A stretch of 64,000 nucleotides of DNA. Origin: Climacium dendroides. Taxonomy: Eukaryota > Streptophyta > Bryopsida > Hypnales > Climaciaceae. A program made the translations under genes and the position numbers. Positions 23,845 through 35,599 of the stretch are shown piece after piece (within the stretch, counting starts at the first letter, position 1; each line of letters begins with the position of its first letter). The stretch spans positions 14,756,001 through 14,820,000 of the forward strand of contig OX467082.1 in assembly GCA_950106755.1 (NCBI GenBank), given 5' to 3'. The notes below the pieces were generated by a model. That model was given only the letters and a program-made list of their open reading frames with translations. It did not search any database and was not told where the DNA came from.

Positions 23845-23858
23845 TTTTTCTTCTAGTG
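23845..23858 (-). repeat. Right terminal inverted repeat of the CACTA element
   Basis: The last bases read TTTTTCTTCTAGTG, the inverse of CACTAGAAGAAAAA. They are followed by TGT, the second copy of the target duplication. Confidence 0.88.
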
Positions 23859-23871
23859 TGTATAATTTACA

Positions 23872-24000
23872 TTTCCAATTCAGGTCATAGCGACCTGAAC
23901 TACACAAACAACAATTACTTGTACAATGATCCCGTGTTTTGCGGCGGCAAAAGCGGTTTCCTAATGACTATCACTATCATTAGATAACACAATATGTCAA
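23872..24000. mobile_element. Resumed outer element, hairpin and possible end
   Basis: AATTCAGGTCATAGCGACCTG is a further member of the hairpin family at 691-1660. About 50 bp further, GTTTTGCGGCGGCAAAAGCG looks like a terminal-type sequence, but no matching partner is in the window. Confidence 0.45.
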
Positions 24001-24224
24001 ACAAAATGAAATTACAATAGTACCGGCCAATAACCGGAGACAAAAATTTGGCTATCATTCCAATGGACCAAGGATTCACGATCTTTGTGACCAATTCAAT
24101 TCATCATTTTTTGAAAGTTGTACTTTAGATGGAGTCAAGTTCTTTATAAACGTTACTTGGTCACAAGCTGAATGACATTCAACACAAAACTTGACTGGCA
24201 TTCCTGAAAATGCAAGAATCGAGT

Positions 24225-24450
24225 CCATTCAAAGTCCGAGAGAGCACACTAGTATCCCAAGAAAGCACACTAAAGTCTTACAGAGCGCAGAAGAGCACTA
24301 GAAGCCTAAGAGAGCACTGGAAGTCCGACAGAAGAGCACTAGAAGTCCGACAGAGCACACAAAAAGTCCAACAGAGAGCACTCGAAGCCCGAGAGAGCAC
24401 GCTGAAGTCCGACTAAGCACATTGAAGTCCGATAGAGCGCACTGAAACTA
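24225..24450 (+). repeat. Minisatellite with AGAGCAC(A)CTGAAGTCCGA units
   Basis: About ten degenerate 20-24 bp units (GAGAGCACACTGAAGTCCGA-like) run head to tail. Confidence 0.85.
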
Positions 24451-24644
24451 GCACTGTAATTTGTATTGCAAAGCATAGAATGGTTATAGTGCATCAACTC
24501 CTTACTAGATTCACAGATGCACGAAGTAGATTTCACAGCGTAGATTCAAGACAATTGTCACCTGCAAGCAAGGCGCGTCTTCAAAAATATCGCTGTGATC
24601 CAAAACATCAACAGCGTCGTCATAAACTGAAAAAATCCCACAAA

Positions 24645-24765
24645 CAGAATGCGAGCTAAGCACCACATGAAACTGTGATGGCAGTCGAAGTGACGAAGGA
24701 GGACGTCCACAAACACAGTGCGAGCTAAGCATGATGGCAGTCGGAGTGACGAAGAAGGATGTCCA
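24645..24765 (+). repeat. 62-bp direct duplication
   Basis: CACAAACAGAATGCGAGCTA and CACAAACACAGTGCGAGCTA start related units, each continuing into GATGGCAGTCGRAGTGACGA. Confidence 0.75.
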
Positions 24766-24949
24766 AGACCGTGACAGTCTGAGAGACCTCCTGGCGAGAG
24801 AGAAGACGCGCCAAGAGAATTCAGGATTTTGAATTCATGAATTTCCTTGATAGAAAAGTGGTCCCGGATTTGCGAGAAAAATATGCTTGCTCCTGCCAGC
24901 ACCGGTCCAAAAATATCAAGAAGCCACATTTTCATGGACCAGCATTACA

Positions 24950-26300
24950 TTATTCATCGGAGTTGCTTCCCCCGAAATCGAGAGCCACCATCCCTAGAAC
25001 TTTCCAAAAAACTTAGTCACGTTAAAAAATGACTTGTAAGCACTAGACCTGTACCCGCTCCGTGGACTTTGGCGCCCGCGCTAGGAAAAGAACGGCTGTC
25101 ACCCAAAAACTGCCCCCTATTTTGTGCCGTTATAAATTTTAAATTTAGTCACTCCCCCTAGCTAATTTGGGGTCTCTGATTCCAAATATGATTTCAAAAT
25201 TTGAAAAAAAAATTGTGTGAAAAATATGAAGTTCCAGCGTTTTCTGCGAGGATAAAAAAAGGGCAATAGAGGGGTCAGTCCTCCCTGGCCTATTGAGGTA
25301 GTTCTTGACTTTCTAATACCTGGCCCTGGGCCAAGATCATGGGCCAGATCATACACCCGTCCAGAGGCTGTCTAACTCACATACCTCTTCCACACTACAA
25401 TGATAACAAATTGAAAGGGAAGGGAAGGAAAACAAAAGTATTTTTTATCTTCTAATTTAGTAGGGCTATATTATCTCTATTAAGTTTATATAATATTCTT
25501 CCCTAGTGTGAATAAATTGTAGGTATATCAAACCTTGAGCTTCTATCATTAAGGCTTCAATAGTCTTCTATATGAAATGGTCTCATGTCATTAAAATATT
25601 AAAGTTTTTAGAGAATGGTTTTGATTTAAAGATGTAATTGACACCTTAAGGTTTCTTCAAATCTTAACTTTGCAAATTTATAGAAATTACTCTATTGCCT
25701 CGTCTATTGCTTGAAGGCTAAGTAGTAAGTCAACCTTTGTTAGTAGTAAAATTTGTTTTTGTGACAATTTTTGAAAAAAGAGTTACTGTACTTTGCAATA
25801 TATTTTCTGATTTTAAATGGATAATATCAATAGAAATCAACCAAAACTGAGATATAAAGCTAGATGATATCTCTACATTTGTATAATTGCACATAATATT
25901 GGGTGAATAAATGATATCTCATACATATTTGACATATTCTTGGAGCTAAATGTCTCCACCACTCCAATTGTAACCCTATTATTTAACATTTGGATGACTT
26001 TCCTTAAGATTGTAGAATGGAAAAGACATTGTTTCAATCCAATTTTTTAAAAGTTGTTTGAGTACATTTTCAATGAATAGTATTGTTAATTCCCTCATTG
26101 TCATAACACTAACTTTTCTAAAGATGAAGGTTCTTAATCTATAGATCACCCTTGTAGTGTATTTTGGCCATTTTTTGCTATTTACTCTTGATGTGAATTT
26201 AACCCCTAAAGTCCCAAATATCCCATTGGAGGACACTTGGAAGTTTGGGCAGGTTACTATGACCTCAACTTTTGGTGATTTTTTTAACCTTTTTGAAAAA
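24950..26300. other. Gene-free AT-rich DNA
   Basis: No protein, RNA gene or clear repeat structure was recognised. A somewhat GC-richer patch at 25040-25370 has no coding content that I can identify. Confidence 0.4.
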
Positions 26301-26309
26301 ATAGAAAAA

Positions 26310-28100
26310 CTCATTAGCTTTGTAGGGACATGATTTTTATTTCAATTGGTACCGAGGAGCAAAAGTTATGCCATCTTAAACATAGTTTTCACTTTACTAG
26401 GCAAAAACAAAAATCCACAAAAAATTGAAATAAAATAGAATTTTTTTTTCCTCTTATAGATCTTATTTTTGTCTACATCTGAAGCTTTGATTCATTTTAT
26501 TTGTATTAGTGATGTGAAAGTTATAAACAATCTTATTTTTCATACAATATCAATTCTACACATCTTCTTGAAAAAATAACTTATGGAATTTATTTTTTAA
26601 TGCAGTTTTCGCAAATTTCCAAACAAAATTACTTGATAAGGTTAAGTTTTCTTGCAAGAACAATCTCACCATTGGGATTATGGTGTTTCAATTCCATCTT
26701 AGAGCTATTAATAATTTAGTGTTTTATTGAATCTCGAACCTACTTCTACTTAAGAATTTTTTAATGAATGAAAATCAAGTGTTTTTCTTTTTAAATTTTT
26801 TCCCTCAATTCTCAATTCAAATCTTCAACAATTTTTTTAACTCAAATTCAATAGTACAAAAAAATTAAAATAAGAAGATTCAAAGCCTAAAAATCTAATC
26901 AGGGAATGTGCAAAAGAACTTATTTTCTTTACTTTAAAACGTAGATATGTTCTCAGATATCTTATAATCTACGTGGTCTATGTTTTTGAAATTTCTACTA
27001 CACATTCTTATACTCCCTCTATCCTATAATCATCTTCTCGTTGGCCTTGCTTTTTTGTCCTAAAATGATCTTCTAGTTGTACTTTGTGACATTGGAATAG
27101 GTCAAATTTGGCTTTCAATTGCTTTATGGAACTAGCAAAACAATTTTGAGTATTAGTTCTCTCTCCCTCCATGCAATCATCAATCAAAAGACAAATGAAA
27201 TGATTGGAGGAATCAATCAACATTGTTTGTTTGTATCTTTTGCATCTCTTTGAGTATTTCCCAATTGAAAGAAATGAAGCTTTGGGAGGCAAAATAGAAG
27301 TCCAAACATAGTCTTGGGTATGTTTTTAATGCCTATAAAATGAAAACCTTATACTCAATAATTAAATGTCCATTAGTGCTCTTTGAAAATGCCCAAAAAA
27401 ATCTACTTTTCAATATTCCAAACTACAATTTGAAAAGGGCTCTGAAGCTCAAAGTTTCTTGGATGCTAAGAGTGCACCAAATTTTATTTATAGTATAAAA
27501 TAAGCCTTTCAAATGTTATTTTAAGCCTTAATCTAAAACATTTTTTCCAATAAGAAGATCATTTTGGGATGGAGGTAGTACTAGTCTAGTGCAAGATCCT
27601 ATGGTTAGATATGCCAAAAAAATGAAAATTCAAGAGTTTTGCACCTTGGAATAGAAATGGCAGTTTTGAGTGGTTTTTGAAAGAAAAAAGGCCTTGGGAC
27701 TTTAGAGGTTAAGCCATAAAAATGATATTTTTAAAATTTGAGTCCAACTAACAAAATTAAGCTTATCAAGCTTAGTTTTTACTCCTATTATAATTTTTGA
27801 AATTTTTTGAAACTTTAATATCTTATGGCAATATGAACTTTGGACCTATAACCATGGCTTGTTGATTTTTTTAGTTTTAGAGTGACACAATATCTTTTGT
27901 TAATATCACAATGTTATACACTATAATATACATCTATGGTGAAAAATTTAGGATTTTTTTTAGTTTATTTTCTATTTAATATGAATTATGATAATTTTTT
28001 TCTTAAAATATTCACAATAATTTCAAAATTTTCAAATAAAAATTGTAAATTTTATGACTTATAGTAGATGGACTTCATCTCTGAAAAAAATAATATAAAT
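26310..28100 (+). repeat. AT-rich dispersed repeat, copy A
   Basis: Segments match, in inverted orientation, DNA about 20 kb away. Positions 26330-26560 pair with 49480-49700, 27585-27720 with 49245-49380, and 27740-28060 with about 46650-46990. For example AGCAAAAGTTATGCCATC here corresponds to GGTGGTATAACTTTTGATTC there. This looks like an old transposable element present in two inverted copies; no coding potential is left. Confidence 0.65.
27013..27578. mobile_element. Stowaway-like (Tc1/mariner-type) element
   Basis: The left end is CTCCCTCTATCCTATAAT and the right end, inverted, is CTACCTCCATCCCAAAAT. The inverted repeats agree at about 25 of 32 positions. TA flanks both sides (27011-27012 and 27579-27580). 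The CTCCCTCC-type terminus and TA duplication are diagnostic of Stowaway MITEs. It is about 566 bp long with no transposase frame. It sits inside repeat copy A, and the inverted copy B has the unoccupied site at 49379-49380. Confidence 0.85.
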
Positions 28101-28879
28101 CTTTTCATTCATACCTAATGAAAAATAGAAACAAATAGAATGATGGACAATGAGGCTTGAAATTAGTTGTCATTGGTGTATCTTTTTAGGATTAATCTTC
28201 AAAGTATGAGTCAGTCATTATAGAACCATCCTTTTTGATGTTGTTGTTGGGATGTGGGCCATTTATTAGTTTAAAAAAGACATCTGTTTATTTTTTATAT
28301 TAGTTTTATGATGGGAGATTAGAACTTAAGGGTTGATTGGTGGTTACTTTCAAGTTAGTTCTTATGTCATCGACTTTTAAATTTCTTACTATTTTATTTA
28401 ATAGACTAGTTTAATAATAAACTAAAAAAATAGTATATAAAGGATAATAATTTAATAGACTAAAAAATAGAATATAAAGGACAATAAAGATTGTAGAGAT
28501 AGTATTATTGTGGGAGATGAGAGGATTAGGAGAAGGAAAAATATTCTTTGAGGGGGAATGAAAAGAATAGGAAAGGAAAATATATATTAAGACAAAGGAT
28601 TCTAGTAGAGAGAGATATATTAGGAGAAGGAAAAATATATTAGGGATTTTTGACATGAAGGTTATATTTCAAAGCTTAAGATGATGTAGTAGACAAACTT
28701 AAGAGGGATTTAAATACTATTGTATCTTCCAAGTATTGAAGGTTGAGCTCCAAGATTAAGGTTGTGAGTGAAAGAGATTTGCTAAGTTATCATAGTAGTA
28801 TTCACAAGCATCTACTACAGTCAAGAAGCCCCATACTTTATTGGACAAACCGCAAACTTCACAACAAACTTCTGAATCA

Positions 28880-28975
28880 TTTATTTAAAAAACCTAGAAG
28901 CACTCTTTGGAGGTCAAACTATTGCAAGAAATGCCCTTTTCACACAAAATTCCAAGAATGAACATCTGCACTACT
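28880..28975 (+). repeat. Member of a dispersed repeat also at 53.7-56.2 kb
   Basis: GAGGTCAAACTATTGCAAG and CCCTTTTCACACAAAATTCC recur in inverted form at 53890-54080 and in direct form at 55270-55340. Confidence 0.65.
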
Positions 28976-28980
28976 GTCTT

Positions 28981-29097
28981 AGCTAACAGTAAGCATCCAC
29001 TGTCTTACATAGAAAGATTCATCTAGCTAACAGTAAGCATCCACTGTCTTACATAGAAAGATTCATCTAGCTAACAGTAAGCATCCAGTGCGTCGTT
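28981..29097 (+). repeat. 44-bp tandem repeat, 2.6 copies
   Basis: Units start AGCTAACAGTAAGCATCC at 28981, 29025 and 29069. Confidence 0.92.
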
Positions 29098-29246
29098 CAA
29101 GAATGTAGATCACAAATTCGGTCACCTAGCAGACCAAATTGAAGATAAAACCTGCCTTGAGCAGATGCAGCATCTTGTTACTCAGGGTCCGTGGCCCAGA
29201 CCGAGGCCCAGACTTCCCAGAGGAGCAAAGTCCAGCTAGTCACCTT

Positions 29247-29735
29247 GAACTCTTGAAGCTGCTGTGAATTTCTCCACCGATAGAAACTAAGCAGATTAAG
29301 TTATAACAGATTTCGACACTGCTAAGTTAAGTTACACCGGCATGTCTGTCGGTCTGCACCAGTGTAAAAGTCTAAGCCATCAACGGCTCACGATCTGAGA
29401 ATTGAACTCTTGAACCTGTGAATTTCTCCAGGCCGGCCACTGCACTGATAGAAAGTAAGCAGGATTCTAACAAATTACGACATTGCTAAGCTAAGTTACT
29501 CGGGCATGTCTGTCTGTACCAGTATATTAGTATAAGCCATCAACGGCTCACGATCTGAGAATTGAACTCTTGAACCCGTGAATTTCTCCACCGATAGCTA
29601 GAAAGTAAGCAGGATTCTAACAAATTACGACACTGCTAAGGTAAGCTACTGTAAGTTATTCGGGCGCGTCTGTCTGTACCGGCCAGTGTAAAAGTATAAG
29701 CCATCGATTCAACAGTTCTCGATCCGAGAAATGCA
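29247..29735 (+). repeat. Tandem repeat of about 158 bp, three copies
   Basis: Copies begin GAACTCTTGAA at 29247, 29404 and 29564. Each contains GTGAATTTCTCC, AAGCAGGATT-like words and AAGCCATCAACGGCTCACGA. Confidence 0.88.
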
Positions 29736-29739
29736 GACT

Positions 29740-31200
29740 CCAATGACTATCGTGGCAGACAAACAAATTGTTGCCAGAGGAGGTGTGCGTACGTTTTTTT
29801 GGATCCTGGTGACCTGAGTTAAGCACTCATGCCACCAGTGGCTCTGGCCTCTGGCCGGCCATCGATCCGAAGAGAGGACTGAGTGCTACTTGATTCCTAG
29901 CAAGCATCGAGCGAGGGGCAGAGGTTCGCATGATGGCATTGGATCAATGCAACCGACGCGGATGGGTACAATTCGAATCTGTCGCGCTCAGTTTGCCAGA
30001 GCAAGACACAGTCCACGGATTTGTCTTATCAGTTCGGGAGGGAGGAGGTATTATTATTTTAGTGTCACCTAGAAAATTAGTCTGTGTAACTGCCGGCAAA
30101 ATTTTAATTTAATTTTGTGGAAATTCATACGGCACAACAATATTTGAAGGTGCACAAATTCAAAAATAGTGTGACTCTGGTAAAGAAGTGTCTAGTGTAC
30201 AAATAGGACAAATCAATGGAAAGGTAACTCCTAAATGCCCAAGGCCTTTTTTGAGCTTCTTGGAATTTGTACTAAATTGAACAAATGTCAACATTTTAAT
30301 AAGTTTCATCATTTTTTAAAATTGTAATTGTACAAAATTGAAATAGACATTGTAGAGATCACATGGGAAAAGAAAACACAACAATATCACTTTATGGATT
30401 GAAAGATTATAATGTTTGATCAGGAAGGTATTAACCCTTAAAGGATCAAATGGCATTTTTTTTTGGCAACATAGCAATTTGGGCCAACTCACTAGGATGG
30501 AATTTTCATTTTCTTTCTTTAAAATTTTTACACAGCATGTGCCCAAGGAGTAGCTTTAAGGCCCAACAATTTTCATAACTTTTGACTACATAATTAAAAA
30601 GTTATTTAATTTATGTAAAAATTTATGTAATTTTCATTGCTTAGCGAGAAGCTTGAGCAGCTAAAAAAACTTTTTTTAAAATCACTTTTTTGAAAAATAA
30701 AAATTTGAAATTGATTCTCTAGATGACTAGATTTAAATATAAATGGAAAGATTTTAATCATTCCATTTTGATTAATGAAAATTATAAGGAATTGTAGTTG
30801 TAGATAGTTTAGAGGTAAATCACAAAGTTCCCCTGTCATGAATTGTCAATAGTAATCGTAGGATTATTGTCCAGCATTGTTTTCATGTTACATTCATTCA
30901 TTTGAAAATATTGTTACAATACGAAATTGTCATTCATGATTATAGTGCAGTTTAGGCATATCATTCATATTTGAGTTTGAAGTGTTAAAGTTGCACGATA
31001 ACTATGCTTGACAAAATATGCACGATTTCAGTGGTTTAGTGATGGACTACTAACTTTGTGCAACATTCGTACTTATTTAAGGCATATGAAGTTAGTGCAA
31101 TAATCATACAACATCAAGTCCATGCATAGTATTGCACTAACATTGCATTTTTTTTTATCTTTTACAATTTTAGTACTAAGTCAATTGAAAAGTAGTAATT
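29740..31200. other. Gene-free stretch
   Basis: A short GC-moderate patch at 29740-30070 has small open frames but no recognised protein. The rest is AT-rich. Confidence 0.4.
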
Positions 31201-31204
31201 GTAT

Positions 31205-31556
31205 TCAAAGTAAAAATTCAGACCTCATTTAAGTATAGTAGAAGAATTTTTTTTTTAAACTTTGAATTAAAAAAAGTTGGTAAATTAAGTCATATTTCAC
31301 CTCCAAAAATCCGTTTGACATTTCAAGTCCCCAATCAAAAGTTATAGACAAATTTCAAAGAGATGTTGGAAGGGAACTTTTTTTGACAATTTCTAATGTC
31401 TCTTTAAAATTTGTCCATAACTTTTGATTGGAGTCTTGAAATGTCAAACGGATTTTTTTAGATGAAATATGGCTTAATTCACTACCTTTTTTTAATTAAA
31501 AGTTTTTTATAAAAAATTATTCTACTATACCTAAATGAGGTTTGAAATTATGATTT
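31205..31556. mobile_element. Foldback element with about 160-bp arms
   Basis: The left arm (about 31208-31372) and right arm (about 31391-31556) are inverted copies. CAGACCTCATTTAAGTATAG pairs with CTATACCTAAATGAGGTTTG, and AATCCGTTTGACATTTCAAG pairs with CTTGAAATGTCAAACGGATT. The spacer is about 20 bp. The length suits a MITE. I could not fix a target duplication. Confidence 0.75.
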
Positions 31557-33460
31557 TAACACAATTCCTGCATTTTCAAGTTGACAATGAATGGTCAACC
31601 AAGCCTCTCATCCTTAGGTTATCCCATATCCTTTGAGTGGTCATGACAAACAATGAAATTCAGTATAAAAAGAACCTCTTTACTTTTCTTTCTCACCAGG
31701 TGCCAATAGAGTGAATCTATGATTATGCTAACAAGTTTTTTGTTGGTCTAGTCATGGATTTCATTCAAACATTTGGTGCAATTATACATTTCTATCGCTA
31801 CATCATCAAGTTTCTTGTTGGTCTAGTCATAGATTCATTTCAAACATTTGGTGCAACATAATTTTGTTGCACTTGCCAATTTGAAGGATTTTAGAACCCC
31901 CAAAATGAATACAGAGTTGAAATTTGGAATGAATGGTCTTCTATTAGATTTTCACCTACAGTTCAAAGGAATTCTAAAAATAGTTAATTGTGTATTGTAT
32001 CAAAGTCCATAAAGTGATCTTCTTTCTACGTGCATTTTGAAATATGTAAAATACAATGTTGGTGGTTCTTTTGGTGAATGACCATCTCCACAAAATTGTT
32101 GCAAATGGATTTTATTTTATTTTATTTTAAAAAGGGTTTGCTTCTTATTTACGAATTAAAACATAAAAATATCTATTGTTTTGAGATTTAGCATTTTTCA
32201 ATTTCCTACGTAGAGAATTTTTCTATGCTTTATTTTCCTAGGATACAATCTTCTTTAAAGTATATACATTGGCCATATTTTTTATAAATATAAAATTTTA
32301 TTTTTCTAATTTTAAAGTACTCCAAAAAATCAGCATGAGTATTGTGAAATTGCAACAAAGTTAGACAATTAGTAGAGTTTCCTTGGAATTACCCATTCAT
32401 TGTTCAAAATTTGCACACCTCCAATTTGTTTTTCCTAAAAGATTTCTTCTCTTTAGAACTCAACTTTTATTTGAAGGAAATTTTTACTACAAAGATTCTA
32501 GGTTGTTGTTGTCTTTTTAGCTTCATGTTAATCATACTACTAAAATTATAAGTCCCTTTGTAATATCACAAATGCTATCATTAATACTAGGGGCTCATGC
32601 TTGCTATGCTATACATTCATTGTATCACATATTAGTAAAAATTTGATATATTTAAATAGAATGCATGATAATGATTTTGATAAGTCTTTAAAATAATTAT
32701 TTTAATTATTTTATTTAAAAAATTCCAATCATGTATACATAGAAATCATATTTTCACACAATGTGATATTACTGAATTAGAGTAGCAGTTCACAATCACC
32801 TCTGTAATATCACTTTTTACAAAGGGTGATATTATAGAAATAATATAGTCGTTGCAATTGAGGTGATATTAAAGAGGATCAATATGCTGATATTATAAAG
32901 GTAGTAATTCCATTGCCTCTCTTGTCTTTTGCATTTCTATGATTTTGTGCTTTTGTGAGCTTTGAATTAAATTGTTTACAAAGCTTTTCAGATTTTCAAG
33001 TTCTTCTTTTAAATTCTTCTATTTAGGTTGCCATTGTTTGTAACAATTGAGTCAAATTTCTAATGCATTCTAATGTATGTGTATCTTTTACCATATTCAT
33101 CATTGCATATATTTCATTCATCATTCATTAAATTTCTATTGTTTATTTCAATATATGATTATTTGTTAAAAAATTTATATGAACATTTTAGTAATTTTTA
33201 TCTGAAAATTCTTGCTCTACATTCTATCTAATACATAAAACTTCTAATGAAATTCTAATGATGAATGTGTAACATAACAAGCACCAACTGCTAGTCTAAT
33301 AATAAAATTAATTATAAATGTAACAAAGAAACTATTGTAGATGTTTATCTCATATACATGATGTTGATATTTTTCCCTTCATCTAGTTGTTGAAATTGAA
33401 ATTTAGACAAATGTAGATATTCAACCTTGTCTATTTGTTTAGAGGAGCATTGTATCTTTG
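31557..33460. other. Gene-free AT-rich DNA
   Basis: Only a loosely repeated GTTTCTTGTTGGTCTAGTCAT-type pair (about 31732 and 31810) and several GTGATATTA words around 32765-32890 stand out. Confidence 0.4.
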
Positions 33461-33467
33461 GTGAATA

Positions 33468-33678
33468 CACTACAAGAGAAAGGGGTGTTTTAAGTATAGT
33501 CCTAGAGATAAGATTATAATTAATGACCTTTTTAGGAGATTTTAAGTAAGAAATACGCGTCTTTCTAATAAAATTTTACTAGAAAGACACGTATTCTTAC
33601 TTAAAATCTCCTAAAAAGGTCATTAATTATAATCTTATCTCTAGAACTATACTTAAAACACCCCTTTCTCTTGTAGTG
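33468..33678. mobile_element. 211-bp CACTA-type foldback MITE
   Basis: The element starts CACTACAAGAGAAAGGGGTG and ends with its inverse. The arms are almost perfect over about 95 bp. The flanking trinucleotide ATA occurs at 33465-33467 and again at 33679-33681. Termini and a 3-bp target duplication are those of the CACTA superfamily. Confidence 0.93.
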
Positions 33679-33681
33679 ATA

Positions 33682-34320
33682 ATAGTACATCTAATGTAGG
33701 CACCAAATACTCTATTGACCCCTTTTCTTCAATTTTTTCAATTATCTTTTGCGAATATTGGCTATTTGTTTACACTTCATTGATGGGATGCACCGCAATC
33801 TCTATCTTGTAGCATTATTGGTTGGAGTCCAATCTCCCTTTGCAATAAATATTCATGAGTGATATAGAGCTAGGATGGTGCATCTTAGTAGGATATATTG
33901 AAAGTGAAAAACACGACTATAAACTTATACTCACAACACTATAGATGGATAGTAATGGACAGTACAAACCTCTATATTACACCCTAGTATTATTGCAAAA
34001 GCAAGGCCATTTACAAACCTTTCACCATCACTAATAAAGCTACAATAAAAATCAAGTCCATTTTTGGTTGTTGGTTGATTTCATATTCTCAACCTCTCCA
34101 CTCCACTTTAAATTGTTTAAGTTCATAATAAATTTTGATCATTGGTGATAATAATAAACTCCAACATTTTCTCAAAGGAAAAAATTTTGGAGTCCTATCC
34201 ACCTTTGCAATAAATGCTAAGGTGGAGTTCGATATTATTAGAATTAGGGTCTTCTTTGGTGGAGGTATCATTCACTCTAGTAGATACTTGGGAACAATCA
34301 ACTTATAATGTGAAAGAAAC
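33682..34320. other. Gene-free AT-rich DNA
   Basis: Nothing recognisable was found on either strand. Confidence 0.4.
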
Positions 34321-34324
34321 TATT

Positions 34325-34970
34325 GGGTGGCCAGTTAGATAAGTTTGGTGTGAGCTAGTAGACGGTCATTGGATTTGACAGGTTTGTATGAATTGGTGGT
34401 CATGCATTGAATTTGATAGGTTCATGTGGTAGGCATAGGATTTGAGAAAATTGGATATAGTGCAAGGGAGGTTTGAGTAGTTACAAATTGCAACTATTGG
34501 GTGGCGAGTTGGATAAGTTGGTGTGAGTTGGTGGTTAGTCATTGAATTTGACAAGTTTGTGTGAGCTAGTGGTCAATCATTGGATTTGAGAAAAATTGGA
34601 CAAATTCATGTGAATTGGTGGTCGGTCATTGGATTTGACAGGTTTGTGTCAGCTGGTGGTCGGTCATTGAATTTGATGGGTTCATGTGAGTTGGTGGTCG
34701 GTCATTAGAATTGACTAGTTTTATGAATTTGATAGGTTCGTGTCAGTTGGTGATCAGTCATTGAATTTGACGGGTTCATGTGAGTTGGTGGTCGGTCATT
34801 AGAAATGACTAGTTTTTATGAATTGGTGCTTGGGTATAGGATTTGAGAATAGTAGGTACAACACAAGGAGAGTTTGAGTGGTTATAGACTCAAACTATTG
34901 GGTGGCCAATTGGACAAGTTTGTACATTAGATTTGGGAAAAGTGGATATAATGCAGGGGGAATTTGAGTG
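34325..34970 (+). repeat. Degenerate minisatellite, GTTGGTGGTCGGTCATTGAA units
   Basis: About a dozen units of 40-48 bp alternate GGTTTGTGTGAGCTGGTGG and TCATTGAATTTGACAGGTT, with blocks of higher order such as TGGGTGGCCAGTTGGATAAG recurring at about 34325, 34500 and 34900. Confidence 0.85.
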
Positions 34971-35389
34971 GTTAGAAAATTTGATTCATTTATAATTCAA
35001 CAATAACTTGCAAAGTGTCAACGATGGGGGGCTCCCGCTCTTTAGAGGAATGAAAGGGACCCCCTGGTTGGTTAACAACGTTATGTGTTTGATGAATTAC
35101 TTTCTCTATTACTATAGAATCAAAGAATGCACCTATTGGTCCAAAAAATGAATCATATGTAATTGAGTACCTATCACCTAGGCAATGTCCTTCCATGGTG
35201 AGGCAAATGAATCCCATGGTTAAAAAAAGATGATTTACATGGTGACCAGCCCAGCATCCCCGGCTTCAATGTATCTTTCTACAGAAATCAGATGTGGCCC
35301 TCTGTGCATCACAGAATTCAGCCCAGCAACCCCATCTGCCTTTGAATGCAGCGAGTGATTCCAGTCAATGCACAACAGCAGAACTTCAT

Positions 35390-35545
35390 TTGTGTGAAAA
35401 AACTTTAAAAAAAACTCAGAACTACACAACTTAAAAACTGTACAACAGCTGGGTTCTTTTTGTGTGAAAAAAACTTAAAATTACACAACTTGAAATCTGT
35501 ACAACAGCAGTTTTTATTTGTGTCAAAACTGCACAACAGCAGTGA
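35390..35545 (+). repeat. Tandem repeat of about 60 bp
   Basis: TTTGTGTGAAAAAACTT followed by ACTACACAACTT and CTGTACAACAGC recurs about three times. Confidence 0.75.
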
Positions 35546-35599
35546 AAGGTGATCGACGAGCTCACACCCATTCCTGAAAGGTGAATGCCGCTCTAGACA

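Larger units (their letters stand above)
1728..23858. mobile_element. 22-kb CACTA (En/Spm) transposon with captured host gene pieces
   Basis: The left end reads CACTAGAAGGAAAAA and the right end, reverse-complemented, reads CACTAGAAGAAAAAC. The flanking trinucleotides are TGT (1725-1727) and TGT (23859-23861), the 3-bp target duplication expected for CACTA elements. Subterminal regions carry dozens of TGCAACT/TGCGACT motifs on the left and the inverted AGTTGCA/AGTCGCA form on the right. The interior has the two proteins characteristic of the superfamily, a TnpA-like protein and tnp2. Both carry stop codons, so this copy is not autonomous. The cargo includes pectinesterase and UPF1 fragments and a TCCGGA-rich insertion. 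The size exceeds that of the classical maize element (about 8 kb). Confidence 0.9.
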
